From the NCBI GenBank assembly GCA_021823875.1, contig JAKAMD010000026.1:1-16910 (forward strand): a stretch of DNA of 16,910 nucleotides. Reading direction: 5' to 3'. The notes under the pieces were generated by a model. The model searched no databases, was not told the origin of the DNA, and saw nothing but the letters and a program-made list of their open reading frames with translations. Positions 1 to 6,636 of this stretch are shown piece by piece. A program made the position numbers and the translations under genes. Origin of the DNA: Pseudomonadota bacterium (GTDB lineage: Bacteria; Pseudomonadota; Alphaproteobacteria; Rhizobiales; Xanthobacteraceae). Within the stretch, counting starts at the first letter, position 1. Each line of letters opens with the position of its first letter.

Positions 1-2
1 AC

Positions 3-119
3 GGCTTCGCTAACGGCCTCGCGCGCACCGACGCCGCGGTGCATGAGTGGCTGGGGCTCGTGGTCTATTGGCTCACTGGCCGCACCAGCGAATTGTTGCC
101 AGGCCCGCGTTCGGGTTGA
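3..119 (+). CDS. C-terminal fragment of an unrecognised protein
   Basis: The frame is open from the left edge of the window and stops at TGA 117-119, giving 38 residues without a start. The peptide contains a hydrophobic stretch (WLGLVVYWLTG) and ends in PGPRSG. A strong hairpin starts two bases after the stop, which supports this being a true gene end on the plus strand. I do not recognise the family, and the fragment is too short to assign a function. The other plus frame from 43 has no support beyond being open. Confidence 0.5.
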   Translation, partial: GFANGLARTDAAVHEWLGLVVYWLTGRTSELLPGPRSG

Positions 120-120
120 A

Positions 121-149
121 AACCGCGACGCCGTGTGCGGCGCGCGGTT
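121..149 (+). terminator. Stem-loop after the first partial gene
   Basis: The arms AACCGCG (121-127) and CGCGGTT (143-149) pair perfectly. They continue, past one bulged A at 128, into CGCCG (129-133) and CGGCG (138-142) around a TGTG loop. The stem begins two bases after the stop at 119. It is followed by a mildly T-rich GATTGTTAAAT rather than a clean T-run, so it is a probable terminator or 3'-end-stabilising hairpin. Confidence 0.55.
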
Positions 150-267
150 GATTGTTAAATCGCCGTCATATCCGTATCATTTTCAGCAATGGGCGATTCG
201 GGCGCCCGAGTTCGCGTCAAGCGTTCTCGCGCATCATGAAAGTGACGTTTCATGAGGGAGCCAGCCC

Positions 268-435
268 GTGGTGCCGCATTTTCTTTTTCCGAACCGTTCG
301 TCGCCGCCGGCGCGAGATGCCGACGGCGGGAACTTTAGCCTTGATCTCGACCGTGAGGAAATCGTCACTGCCATTGCCACCGTGTTGGCCGTGTTGGTGG
401 TGGCGGCGATCGCTGCCTTGATGGGCATGAGTTGA
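268..435 (+). CDS. Small single-helix membrane protein, hypothetical
   Basis: This is a 55-residue frame starting at GTG 268 and ending at TGA 433-435. It is preceded by GAGGGAG at 254-260, seven bases before the start, which is a good ribosome binding site. The N-terminal half is polar and Pro/Arg/Asp-rich (LFPNRSSPPARDADGG). The C-terminal half is one hydrophobic helix (about residues 31-55, rich in Ala, Val and Leu) ending in MGMS, so a tail-anchored inner-membrane protein is likely. The next codon, also GTG, is an alternative start. It is convergent with the DUF599 gene. I do not recognise a family. The ribosome binding site and clean membrane helix are the only evidence that it is coding, and two overlapping frames are less protein-like. 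Confidence 0.5.
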   Translation: MVPHFLFPNRSSPPARDADGGNFSLDLDREEIVTAIATVLAVLVVAAIAALMGMS

Positions 436-474
436 CGCGGGCCTCCGCTGGCGCGGGGCGACCGCTTTTGGCGA

Positions 475-1155
475 TCACGGGCCGAAGGCTTTGCGCGAAT
501 CCGAAGCGAACTGCCGGCGCCACATCACGATCAGGGTGCCTAGCGTCGTGACGACGAGCGGCACCGGCCCGAGGAACCAGCCGAGGTAACCGAGCGCGAA
601 GAAGAAGGCGCGCTGGCCGCGGTTGAAGTGCCGGCCTGCGTCGGCCGAGACCAGCGCCGCGCGATGCGCGAAGGCGCGCGCGGCGGGGGTATCTTTTTCC
701 GCCATAGGCGGTGATGCGCCAACCATGATGGCGAAATAGTTGAACAGCCGGTACGACCAGGCGAATTTGAAGAAGGCGTAGACGAAGATGACGAGCAGCC
801 CCATCATCTTCAGTTCCCACAATTCGCGCGAGGGCGCGATGCCGAACGGCAATTCGGCGATCACCGGCAGTACGGCCTCGCTCGAGCGCAGCAACGTCAG
901 CGTGGCGCCGATGGCGATCAGGCTGGTGGAGGCGAAGAAGGCCGTGCCGTTTTGCAAAGCGGCGGTGATCTGCGCGTCGAACATGCGCATGTCGCGCGCC
1001 AGCATGCGCTCCATCCATTCGTCGCGATAGGCGTTCATCAGCGCGTTGAGGCCGCTGCGGCCCTTGGCGGTCTTTTCGATCACCAGCGAATAGCTGAGCC
1101 AGGCGGCGATGAAGCAGGCGAGGGCGGCGATGTCGGGCCAGGTGAGCGCGCTCAT
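475..1155 (-). CDS. DUF599 family integral membrane protein
   Basis: This 226-residue protein matches the DUF599 pattern as I know it: an N-terminal membrane helix (about residues 9-26), the conserved patch ALMNAYRDEWMERMLARD, a second helix after FFASTSLIAIGATL, a third around LLVIFVYAFFKFAWSYR, and a fourth near FFALGYLGWFLGPVPLVV. The phrase FNRGQRAFFFALGYLGWF is typical of the family. The function is unknown. It should sit in the inner membrane with four or more helices. The start ATG (1153-1155) has only a weak ribosome binding site upstream. It is divergent from the rhodanese gene across a 201-bp gap and appears to be a single-gene unit. The family call is confident, but no reaction can be named. 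Confidence 0.88.
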   Translation of the reverse strand: MSALTWPDIAALACFIAAWLSYSLVIEKTAKGRSGLNALMNAYRDEWMERMLARDMRMFDAQITAALQNGTAFFASTSLIAIGATLTLLRSSEAVLPVIAELPFGIAPSRELWELKMMGLLVIFVYAFFKFAWSYRLFNYFAIMVGASPPMAEKDTPAARAFAHRAALVSADAGRHFNRGQRAFFFALGYLGWFLGPVPLVVTTLGTLIVMWRRQFASDSRKAFGP

Positions 1156-1269
1156 GGCCGGGTATGGTGCCCGCCCGGCGGCTTTTCTTCAACTGAAGGC
1201 AGGGGCTTCATCCCGCCTCCGCCGCAAAGAGCTGGGGACAGCATGGGCCTCGACCCGGCCGGCATGCTA

Positions 1270-1300
1270 TTGACCGTCCCCCGCCCGGCGCCGCTAGGCT
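1270..1300 (+). promoter_or_regulatory. Weak sigma70-like promoter candidate for the rhodanese gene
   Basis: TTGACC (1270-1275) resembles a -35 box. TAGGCT (1295-1300) is a poor -10 box at a spacing of 19, or GCTAGG at 17. This would give a leader of about 50 bases before the ATG at 1357. Chance matches are easy to find, so this is only a suggestion. Confidence 0.25.
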
Positions 1301-1356
1301 GGGACGACCGACCGCCCCGCCGCCAGGGGCCGGAGTAAGCCGGAGCAGGAGCCGCG

Positions 1357-1782
1357 ATGCCGCAGACCATTACCACCGGATACAAGGCGCTGTGCGAGGC
1401 CGCCGAGCGCGAAGTCGAGACGCTGCCGACCGAGGAGGCGATCAAGCTCGCCGGCCGCGACGACACCGTGCTGATCGACATCCGCGACATCCGCGAATTG
1501 GCGCGCGAAGGCCGGGTGCCGGGCGCCTTCCATTGCCCGCGCGGCATGCTGGAGTTCTGGATCGATCCGTCGAGCCCTTATTACAAGCCGGTGTTCGGCC
1601 AGGATAAGAAATACGTGTTCTTCTGCGCCGGGGGCTTGCGTTCGGCGCTCGCCGCGCAGACCGCACAGAAGATGGGGCTGAAACCGGTCGCCCATATCCG
1701 CGGCGGCTTCGGTGCTTGGCGCAAGGCGGGCGGTCCGGTCGAGCCGCCGGAGACCATGCCAGGCGAGCAGAAGTCGGCGTGA
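1357..1782 (+). CDS. Single-domain rhodanese-like protein
   Basis: This 141-residue protein is a stand-alone rhodanese (sulfurtransferase) domain. It has DTVLIDIRDIREL (residues 36-48), GRVPGAFHCPRGMLEFW, the active-site loop C90-A-G-G-L-R-S, and the C-terminal signature HIRGGFGAWRKAGGPV. Cys90 would carry the persulfide. In the family such proteins move sulfane sulfur between donors and acceptors such as thiols or cyanide, and the physiological partner cannot be read from the sequence. There is no signal peptide, so it is probably cytoplasmic. The ATG at 1357 has AGGAG five bases upstream (1347-1351). The downstream GST gene is on the same strand after 106 bp, so co-transcription is possible but not shown. 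Confidence 0.92.
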   Translation: MPQTITTGYKALCEAAEREVETLPTEEAIKLAGRDDTVLIDIRDIRELAREGRVPGAFHCPRGMLEFWIDPSSPYYKPVFGQDKKYVFFCAGGLRSALAAQTAQKMGLKPVAHIRGGFGAWRKAGGPVEPPETMPGEQKSA

Positions 1783-1888
1783 CACTCATTTGTCGGACTG
1801 TTGCAGCCGATCAAAACAATTCGCTTGCGCGGTGGTGCGCGCTTTCGCACGCTCGTGTGCAGCGGGATTGCGGCTAGGAGATTGAAGC

Positions 1889-2575
1889 GTGGCGCTCACA
1901 TTGGTCATCGGTAATAAAAACTATTCGTCCTGGTCGCTGCGGCCGTGGATCGCCATGAAGGTGGCCGGCATCGGTTTCGAGGAAATCATCATTCCGCTCT
2001 ATGAGCCGGGTAGCCGCGAGCAGATCCTGAAATATTCGCCAGCCGGCAAGGTGCCGGTGCTGATCGACGGCGACACCGCGATCTGGGAATCGCTCGCCAT
2101 CCTCGAATATCTCGCCGACAAGTTTCCCGCCGCCCACCTGTGGCCGGCGGACCCGGTCGCCCGTGGCGGCGCGCGCTCGATCTCATGCGAGATGCATGCC
2201 GGCTTCCAGGCGCTGCGCCGCGGCTGCACCATGAATCTGTGGCTGCCGGTGAAATCGCGCCCGCAGGGCGATGATGTGATGGCCGACGTCGCCCGCATCG
2301 AGGCAATCTGGCGCGAGACTCGCGCGCGCTTCGGCAAGGGCGGGCCGTTCCTGTTCGGCCCGTTCGGCGCGGCCGACGCCATGTATGCGCCGGTGGTGGC
2401 GCGCTTTAACACCTATGGGCTTCCGGTCGTTGCCGATACGCGCGCCTATATGGACGCGGTCATGGCCCTGCCGGCTTGGGCCGAATGGACCGCGGCGGCG
2501 ATGAAAGAGCCCTGGATCATGCAGCACAACGAGCCGGATTGGCCGCTGGTGCGCGGGATGCCGATTTCCGCATAA
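1889..2575 (+). CDS. Glutathione S-transferase family protein
   Basis: This 228-residue protein has a thioredoxin-fold N-terminal domain followed by an alpha-helical C-terminal domain. N-terminal hallmarks are NYSSWSLRPW (residues 11-20, with the likely catalytic Ser at 13-14), GKVPVL with the cis-Pro at 56, and ESLAI (67-71), which binds the glutamyl part of glutathione. The C-terminal half includes FGAADAMYAPVVARF, the usual GST N-capping-box region. It starts at GTG 1889 with AGGAG at 1876-1880, eight bases upstream. The family conjugates or isomerises electrophilic substrates with glutathione in the cytoplasm. The Ser-type active site suggests relatives of the zeta/theta or YfcF-like groups, but the substrate is unknown. 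Confidence 0.92.
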   Translation: MALTLVIGNKNYSSWSLRPWIAMKVAGIGFEEIIIPLYEPGSREQILKYSPAGKVPVLIDGDTAIWESLAILEYLADKFPAAHLWPADPVARGGARSISCEMHAGFQALRRGCTMNLWLPVKSRPQGDDVMADVARIEAIWRETRARFGKGGPFLFGPFGAADAMYAPVVARFNTYGLPVVADTRAYMDAVMALPAWAEWTAAAMKEPWIMQHNEPDWPLVRGMPISA

Positions 2576-2625
2576 CGAAATCCGGATTGTGAACTAATTG
2601 TAAGATTCAACGGCCATTTAGGGCA

Positions 2626-2654
2626 TTGCGCGTCCCAAATTTTGTCAAGATTAT
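2626..2654 (+). promoter_or_regulatory. Candidate promoter of the NEW3-ABC operon
   Basis: TTGCGC (2626-2631) and GATTAT (2649-2654) are separated by exactly 17 bases in an unusually A/T-rich intergenic segment. Transcription would start near 2661 and run through the hairpin at 2677-2693 before the ATG at 2757. The hexamers match the consensus only partly. Confidence 0.3.
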
Positions 2655-2676
2655 GCGGACTATCCGCGCATCCTTT

Positions 2677-2693
2677 CACGGCGACACGCCGTG
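2677..2693. other. Perfect 7-bp hairpin in the GST/NEW3 gap
   Basis: CACGGCG (2677-2683) and CGCCGTG (2687-2693) are perfect inverted repeats around an ACA loop, with TTT on the plus-strand 3' side and AAA before the left arm. A smaller GCGGA/TCCGC hairpin (2655-2667) lies just upstream. It could end transcripts from the GST gene or structure the leader of the next operon. I cannot tell which. Confidence 0.45.
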
Positions 2694-2756
2694 TTTCCAT
2701 TTCGGGGGCGGCGTTCTTCTGGCGGGGTCTTACGGCTCCGCACGGAGTTGCTCGCC

Positions 2757-3929
2757 ATGCGCTATCGCTCTATCGCCCTGATTGGATTGCTCGCCGCGCT
2801 TGCGGCGCCGACCTTCGCTTCCGCCGACACGACACGGCCCGACGTCAAGGGTCTCTATCTGATGACCGATTATCCGGCGGTCACCGTGCAGCCGGGTACC
2901 ACCTCCACCTTGAACTTGAACCTGCGCAATTACGGGCTCGCGCCCGAGCGCCTCAAGCTGGCGGTGGCCGGCGTGCCGAAAGGCTGGACCGCGACCTTGC
3001 TTGGCGGCGGCCAGCCGATTGCCGCTGCCATGCCTGCGACCGATAACAGTGTCGCTCTCGATCTGCGCCTCGATGTCCCGAAGGATGCGGCCATCGGCAG
3101 CCACACGCTTACGGTCAGCGCCGATGGGCCGAACGGCGCCCATGTCACGCTGCCGCTGGAGGTGAGCCTCGCCAAGCAATTGCCGGCCAAGCTGTCGTTG
3201 CAGCCGCAGCTTCCCGAACTGCGCGGCAATTCAAGCTCCGACTTCTCCTATACGATGACCATCAAGAACGACAGCGGCAAGAAGCTGCTGGTGAGCCTGG
3301 CCGCCGACGCGCCGCGCAATTTCGACGCGTCCTTCACCGAGGCTTACGGCACCCAGCAACTCACCGCCGTTCCGGTCGATGCCGGTAAGACCAAGGACAT
3401 CAAGCTCAAGGTAACGCCGCCCTCGACCGTCGATGCCGGCCATTACCCGGTCACCGTGCACATCGCGGCCGACGGCGCCAAGGCTTTGGCTAAGGTCTCG
3501 CTCGACATCACCGGTCAACCCAAGCTCGACATTACCGGCCGGCAGGGCCTGCTGTCGGCGCGCGCCACCGCCGGCAAGCAGAGCGTGGTGCCGATCGAGA
3601 TCAGCAACACCGGCACCGCGCCGGCCGAGAATATCAAGCTCACGTCGAGCGCGCCGGACGGCTGGAAGGTCGAGTTCAATCCCAAGACCATCGACCGCAT
3701 CGCGCCCAACCAGCACAAGGAAGTGCAGGCGTTGATCACGCCGCCGGACAAGGCGATTGCCGGCGACTACGCTACCTCGCTCACCGCCTCCTCGCGCGGG
3801 GAAACCGGTGACGCCAGCTTCCGCGTCACGGTGACCACTTCGACCATGTGGGGCATCGCCGGCGTCGGCATCATCGGTGCCGCGCTGCTGATCATGGTGG
3901 GCGCGGTCGCGCGCTTCGGCCGGCGATGA
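2757..3929 (+). CDS. Secreted, membrane-anchored NEW3/Ig-like domain protein
   Basis: This 390-residue protein has an N-terminal signal peptide (MRYRS then a hydrophobic core, with probable cleavage after ASA at 21-23). Three beta-rich repeats of the NEW3 type (alpha-galactosidase NPCBM-associated, COG1470-like) cover about residues 30-360. Each shows the TLNLNLRNYG.., TMTIKNDSG.. or VPIEISNTGTAPAENIKL pattern followed by GDY/GHY-type strands. One C-terminal transmembrane helix (about 362-385) ends in RFGRR, so the bulk is periplasmic. I chose ATG 2757 because GGAG lies at 2744-2747 and the signal peptide begins there. A longer frame from 2691 lacks this logic. The stop overlaps the next gene's ATG by four bases. 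It is likely the extracytoplasmic partner of the ABC exporter encoded downstream. Its ligand is unknown. Confidence 0.85.
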   Translation: MRYRSIALIGLLAALAAPTFASADTTRPDVKGLYLMTDYPAVTVQPGTTSTLNLNLRNYGLAPERLKLAVAGVPKGWTATLLGGGQPIAAAMPATDNSVALDLRLDVPKDAAIGSHTLTVSADGPNGAHVTLPLEVSLAKQLPAKLSLQPQLPELRGNSSSDFSYTMTIKNDSGKKLLVSLAADAPRNFDASFTEAYGTQQLTAVPVDAGKTKDIKLKVTPPSTVDAGHYPVTVHIAADGAKALAKVSLDITGQPKLDITGRQGLLSARATAGKQSVVPIEISNTGTAPAENIKLTSSAPDGWKVEFNPKTIDRIAPNQHKEVQALITPPDKAIAGDYATSLTASSRGETGDASFRVTVTTSTMWGIAGVGIIGAALLIMVGAVARFGRR

Positions 3930-4873
3930 GTAAGCCGGTCATCGAGGCCAAGGGCCTCACCAAGCGCTATGGAACGGCGACGGCCGTCGATGGCGTAAGC
4001 TTCAGCGTCGGCGAGGGTGAGATCTTCGGCCTGCTCGGGCCGAACGGCGCCGGCAAGACCACCACCATCCTGATGTTGCTCGGCTTGTGCGACATCAGCG
4101 GAGGGGAGGCGCGCGTGTTCGGGCACAACCCGGCGCGCGAGCCGCTCGCGGTCAAGCGGCAGGTCGGCTACATGCCGGACTCGGTCGGCTTCTATGATCA
4201 TCTCACCGCCACCGACAACCTGTATTACACCGCGCGGCTGATCGGCATTCCGGCCACCGAACGCAAGCAGAAGATCGCCGAAGCGCTGGCCCGCGTTCGT
4301 CTCAGCGAGGTCGCCGAGAAGCGGGTCGGCACCTTCTCGCATGGCATGCGTCAGCGCTTGGCGCTGGCCGAGATCGTAATGAAGGACGCCCGCGTCGCCA
4401 TCCTGGACGAGCCGACCAACGGGCTCGATCCGCAGGCGAGCCTGGAACTGCTCGACCTGATCCGCGAACTCAAAGCGTCCGGCGTCAGCATTCTGTTGTC
4501 GTCGCATCTGCTCGATCGGGTGCAGAGCGTGTGCGACCGTGTCGCGCTGTTCAATGCCGGCAGGATCGCATTGATGGGTACGGTAGGGGAGCTCGGCCGC
4601 GAGGTACTGGGAGGTGGCTATGCGGTCGAGGTCGAAGCGCAGGGCGGGAGCGATCTCGCCCGGCGCTTCGGCGCCATGCCCGGCGTGCGCAGTGTCAGCG
4701 AGGCGGAACCGGGCCGCTGGCGGCTCGTCTGCGAAAGCGACCTGCGCGCGGACGCTGCGGCGCAGGTGGTGGCGGCCGGCGGCCGACTCACTCAGCTTTC
4801 GCTCGACCAGCCGAGCCTGGAGAACATCTACACCCGCTACTTCCAGAACGCGGAGGTGCGTCATGCGGCGTGA
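3926..4873 (+). CDS. ABC transporter ATP-binding protein (exporter, NatA/CcmA type)
   Basis: This 315-residue ATPase has Walker A GPNGAGKT (38-45), signature FSHGMRQRL (137-145), Walker B VAILDEP with D161 and E162, D-loop GLDP, and switch His194. The Q-loop position reads VGYMPDS, with Asp85 where Gln is usual. Acidic residues are common here in this subfamily. The C-terminal 100 residues form the accessory domain seen in ABC-2 exporter ATPases, ending in LENIYTRYFQNAE. The ATG (3926-3928) overlaps the TGA of the NEW3 gene (ATGA), so translation is probably coupled. It energises the permease encoded by the next gene, which it overlaps by 11 bp. The substrate cannot be read from the sequence. 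Confidence 0.93.
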   Translation: MSKPVIEAKGLTKRYGTATAVDGVSFSVGEGEIFGLLGPNGAGKTTTILMLLGLCDISGGEARVFGHNPAREPLAVKRQVGYMPDSVGFYDHLTATDNLYYTARLIGIPATERKQKIAEALARVRLSEVAEKRVGTFSHGMRQRLALAEIVMKDARVAILDEPTNGLDPQASLELLDLIRELKASGVSILLSSHLLDRVQSVCDRVALFNAGRIALMGTVGELGREVLGGGYAVEVEAQGGSDLARRFGAMPGVRSVSEAEPGRWRLVCESDLRADAAAQVVAAGGRLTQLSLDQPSLENIYTRYFQNAEVRHAA

Positions 4874-5801
4874 GGGATCGGCGCTCCACGGCCTCGGCGT
4901 GGTGGTGCTGAAGGAATTGTCCGACCATCTCACCAGCGCGCGCATGCGCGTGCTGGAGTGGCTGGTGGTGCTGACCGCGCTCGCTGCGGTCTATGCCGCC
5001 ATTACGGAAATCCGCCAAGTCACCGCGCAGGACCCGTTCCTGTTCCTGCGCCTGTTCACCACCGCGCGCGAGCCCTTGCCTTCGTTCGTCGGTTTCCTGT
5101 CGTTCCTGGTGCCGTTGATGGCGATCGGGCTCGGCTTCGACGCGGTCAACAGCGAGCACAACCGCCGCACGCTGTCGCGCATCCTGTCGCAGCCGATCTA
5201 TCGCGATGCGCTGCTGTTCGGCAAATACCTGGCGGGGCTGGCGACGATGTCGGTCAGCCTGACCGTGCTGTGGCTGCTCTTGATCGGGCTCGGCCTGATC
5301 ATGCTGGGCGTGCCGCCGAGCGGGGAGGAGATGGCGCGCGCCTTCATCTTCTTGCTGGTGACCATCGCCTATGCCGGGGTGTGGCTGGCGCTCGCCATGC
5401 TGTTCTCGGTGCTGTTCCGTTCGGCCGCCACCGCCGCGCTGGTGACCTTGGGCATATGGCTGTTCCTCGCCGTGATCTGGCCGTCGCTGTCGCCGGCGCT
5501 TGCGACGGCGCTGGTGCCGAGCGGCGACCAGGCGACCACCATCATCACCGCGCAGATGCTGGCGCGGCTGTCGCCCTCCACCTTGTTCGGCGAAATCGTG
5601 CTGGCGATCCTGCATCCCACCACGCGCACGCTCGGGCCGGTTTATCTGGACCAGTTGCAGGGCGCGGTGATGGGCGCGCCGCTGCCGCTGTCGCAGAGCG
5701 TGCTGGTGGCCTGGCCGCAGATCGTCGGCCTGATCGCGGCGAGCATCCTCTTGTTTGTCGGCGGCTACATCGCCTTCCAGCGACAGGAGGTGCGAGCGTA
5801 A
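4863..5801 (+). CDS. ABC-2 type transporter permease
   Basis: This 312-residue hydrophobic protein has about six transmembrane segments: residues near 25-45, 75-95, 120-150, 155-185, 190-215 and 285-305. The conserved segment NSEHNRRTLSRILSQPIYRD after the second helix is typical of NosY/ABC-2 permeases. It starts at ATG 4863, inside the end of the ATPase gene, consistent with translational coupling. With the ATPase and the NEW3 protein it forms one predicted transport unit. The stop codon TAA (5799-5801) lies inside the first copy of a 39-bp tandem repeat, so the last residues (QEVRA) are partly repeat-encoded. The long open frame on the opposite strand across this gene is a GC artefact. Confidence 0.9.
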   Translation: MRREGSALHGLGVVVLKELSDHLTSARMRVLEWLVVLTALAAVYAAITEIRQVTAQDPFLFLRLFTTAREPLPSFVGFLSFLVPLMAIGLGFDAVNSEHNRRTLSRILSQPIYRDALLFGKYLAGLATMSVSLTVLWLLLIGLGLIMLGVPPSGEEMARAFIFLLVTIAYAGVWLALAMLFSVLFRSAATAALVTLGIWLFLAVIWPSLSPALATALVPSGDQATTIITAQMLARLSPSTLFGEIVLAILHPTTRTLGPVYLDQLQGAVMGAPLPLSQSVLVAWPQIVGLIAASILLFVGGYIAFQRQEVRA

Positions 5802-5902
5802 GCCGAGCACCGTCTTACTGCAGGAGCGGTGCGAGCGTAGGCCGAGCACCGTCTTCCTCAAGCCGCGGTGCGAGCCTGACCGAGTTCCGTCTTCCCTAAG
5901 AC
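5789..5902 (+). repeat. Three tandem 39-bp repeats at the end of the ABC operon
   Basis: Copies begin at 5789, 5828 and 5867, an exact 39-bp period. The first two share GGTGCGAGCGTA then GCCGAGCACCGTCTT with few differences. The third has diverged and lost one base. Each of the first two copies has GGTGC and GCACC arms able to pair. The first copy includes the permease stop codon. Such units recall dispersed intergenic repeats of Hyphomicrobiales, but I cannot name the family. Confidence 0.8.
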
Positions 5903-5960
5903 GGAAAGTCACCGTGAGCGGCGTTGCCGCTCGCGTCGGTGACATCGGAGCGTAACTCCG
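5885..5960. other. Cluster of three consecutive hairpins
   Basis: Stem 1 is TTCCGTCTT (5885-5893) with AAGACGGAA (5898-5906) around CCCT. Stem 2 is GTCACCG (5908-5914) with CGGTGAC (5937-5943), enclosing GAGCGGC (5916-5922) with GCCGCTC (5926-5932). Stem 3 is CGGAG (5946-5950) with CTCCG (5956-5960). They follow each other with one- or two-base gaps downstream of the tandem repeats. This could be a structured 3' untranslated region, an mRNA stabiliser or a 3'-derived small RNA. No known RNA family is recognised. Confidence 0.6.
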
Positions 5961-5975
5961 CCCTTCTTCGAGGGC

Positions 5976-6038
5976 CGCCATCCTGAGACCCGTTCGGTAA
6001 CCCTTCGCCGAGCCAGTTTTCAGGGTGGCGTTTTTTTT
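5976..6038 (+). terminator. Intrinsic terminator of the NEW3-ABC operon
   Basis: CGCCATCCTGA (5976-5986) pairs over 11 bp, with one G-U wobble, with TCAGGGTGGCG (6020-6030). Eight Ts follow immediately (6031-6038). The 33-base loop is long but holds a small internal ACC/GGT stem. The right arm and T-run are also the last codons and stop of the convergent Nudix gene, where they read as Lys-Lys-Thr-Pro-Pro-stop. Confidence 0.65.
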
Positions 6039-6502
6039 CGTAAATGCTGGACCAGTTCCTCGATGAAGGAGCGTTGGCCCGGCAGGATCTTGCGGCGCGC
6101 GGTGGCCAGGGTGAAATAGGCGACGCGGTCGATCTCGGGAAAGCTCTGCCGCTTGCCCGAACGCGGCGGCCATTCCATCTCGAATTTATTGCTGGAAAAA
6201 CCGCTGAGATCGAAGTCGGCCTCCAGCGCGAAGGCGTGCACCAGCTTGCCGCTCTTCTGGCGCGCGGGCGTCAGCGGGAGGAGCGGGCCGTCGGCGGTCA
6301 GTCCGGTCTCCTCGTTGAACTCGCGCTTGGCGCAGGCCACGGGATCGTTGCTTTCCACCACGCCCTTGGGGATCGACCAGGCGCCTTCGTCGCGGCCGCG
6401 CCAATATGGCCCGCCCGGATGCGCCAGCAGCAACTCCAATTTGCCGCCGCTCTTGCGGCGGAAGGCGAGTATGCCGGCACTGACCTCGGATCGGCGGGAC
6501 AT
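6020..6502 (-). CDS. Nudix hydrolase
   Basis: This 160-residue protein has the Nudix fold signature: GGPYWRGRDEGAWSIPKG leads into the Nudix box from Gly47, ending REFNEETGL (60-68) with the metal-binding EExG. The box is one residue shorter than the canonical GX5EX7REUXEEXGU. The first Glu position is Asp53, or is displaced. Family members hydrolyse nucleoside diphosphates linked to another group (NTPs, dinucleotide polyphosphates, capped or damaged nucleotides), and the substrate here is unknown. The C-terminal half (WPPRSGKRQSFPEIDRVAYF) resembles a common bacterial subfamily of about this length. GGCGGG stands directly before the ATG, a poor spacing. The 3' end overlaps the terminator of the convergent ABC operon, and its A8 run encodes the two terminal lysines. 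Confidence 0.9.
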   Translation of the reverse strand: MSRRSEVSAGILAFRRKSGGKLELLLAHPGGPYWRGRDEGAWSIPKGVVESNDPVACAKREFNEETGLTADGPLLPLTPARQKSGKLVHAFALEADFDLSGFSSNKFEMEWPPRSGKRQSFPEIDRVAYFTLATARRKILPGQRSFIEELVQHLRKKTPP

Positions 6503-6564
6503 CCCGCCAATCTACACGGCGGAAAGCCCCATTTTAAGCCGGGTATCTCTCGATCGATACGCAT

Positions 6565-6598
6565 GGCAAGAACCCGGCGCGGGAAGCCGGGCCTTGCC
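6565..6598 (-). terminator. Hairpin downstream of the secreted DUF3551-like gene
   Basis: GGCAAG (6565-6570) pairs with CTTGCC (6593-6598), and CCCGGC (6573-6578) with GCCGGG (6586-6591), around a 7-base loop. It lies about 40 bases beyond the stop of the minus-strand gene at 6637. GC-rich stems flanked by short A/T tracts like this commonly end transcripts in this group. There is no long T-run. Confidence 0.55.
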
Positions 6599-6636
6599 GA
6601 TGTGGCCGCAGCGCGACCGACCGCCGGTCGTGCTGC

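Noticed and set aside
365..1192. 275-codon open frame on the minus strand overlapping DUF599
   Set aside because: It is the same strand in another frame as a convincing DUF599 protein, and its translation is Arg/Ala-rich without hydrophobic pattern.
3767..4945. 392-codon open frame on the minus strand
   Set aside because: It is antisense to the ABC ATPase, which has every expected motif, and has no ribosome binding site or domain.
5789..5902. Tandem repeats as a CRISPR array
   Set aside because: The 39-bp units abut with no unique spacers, are only three, and no cas genes are near.
4788..6173. 461-codon open frame on the minus strand
   Set aside because: It is antisense to the ABC permease, with a Gln/Arg/His-rich translation without motifs. 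It crosses the repeat and hairpin region.
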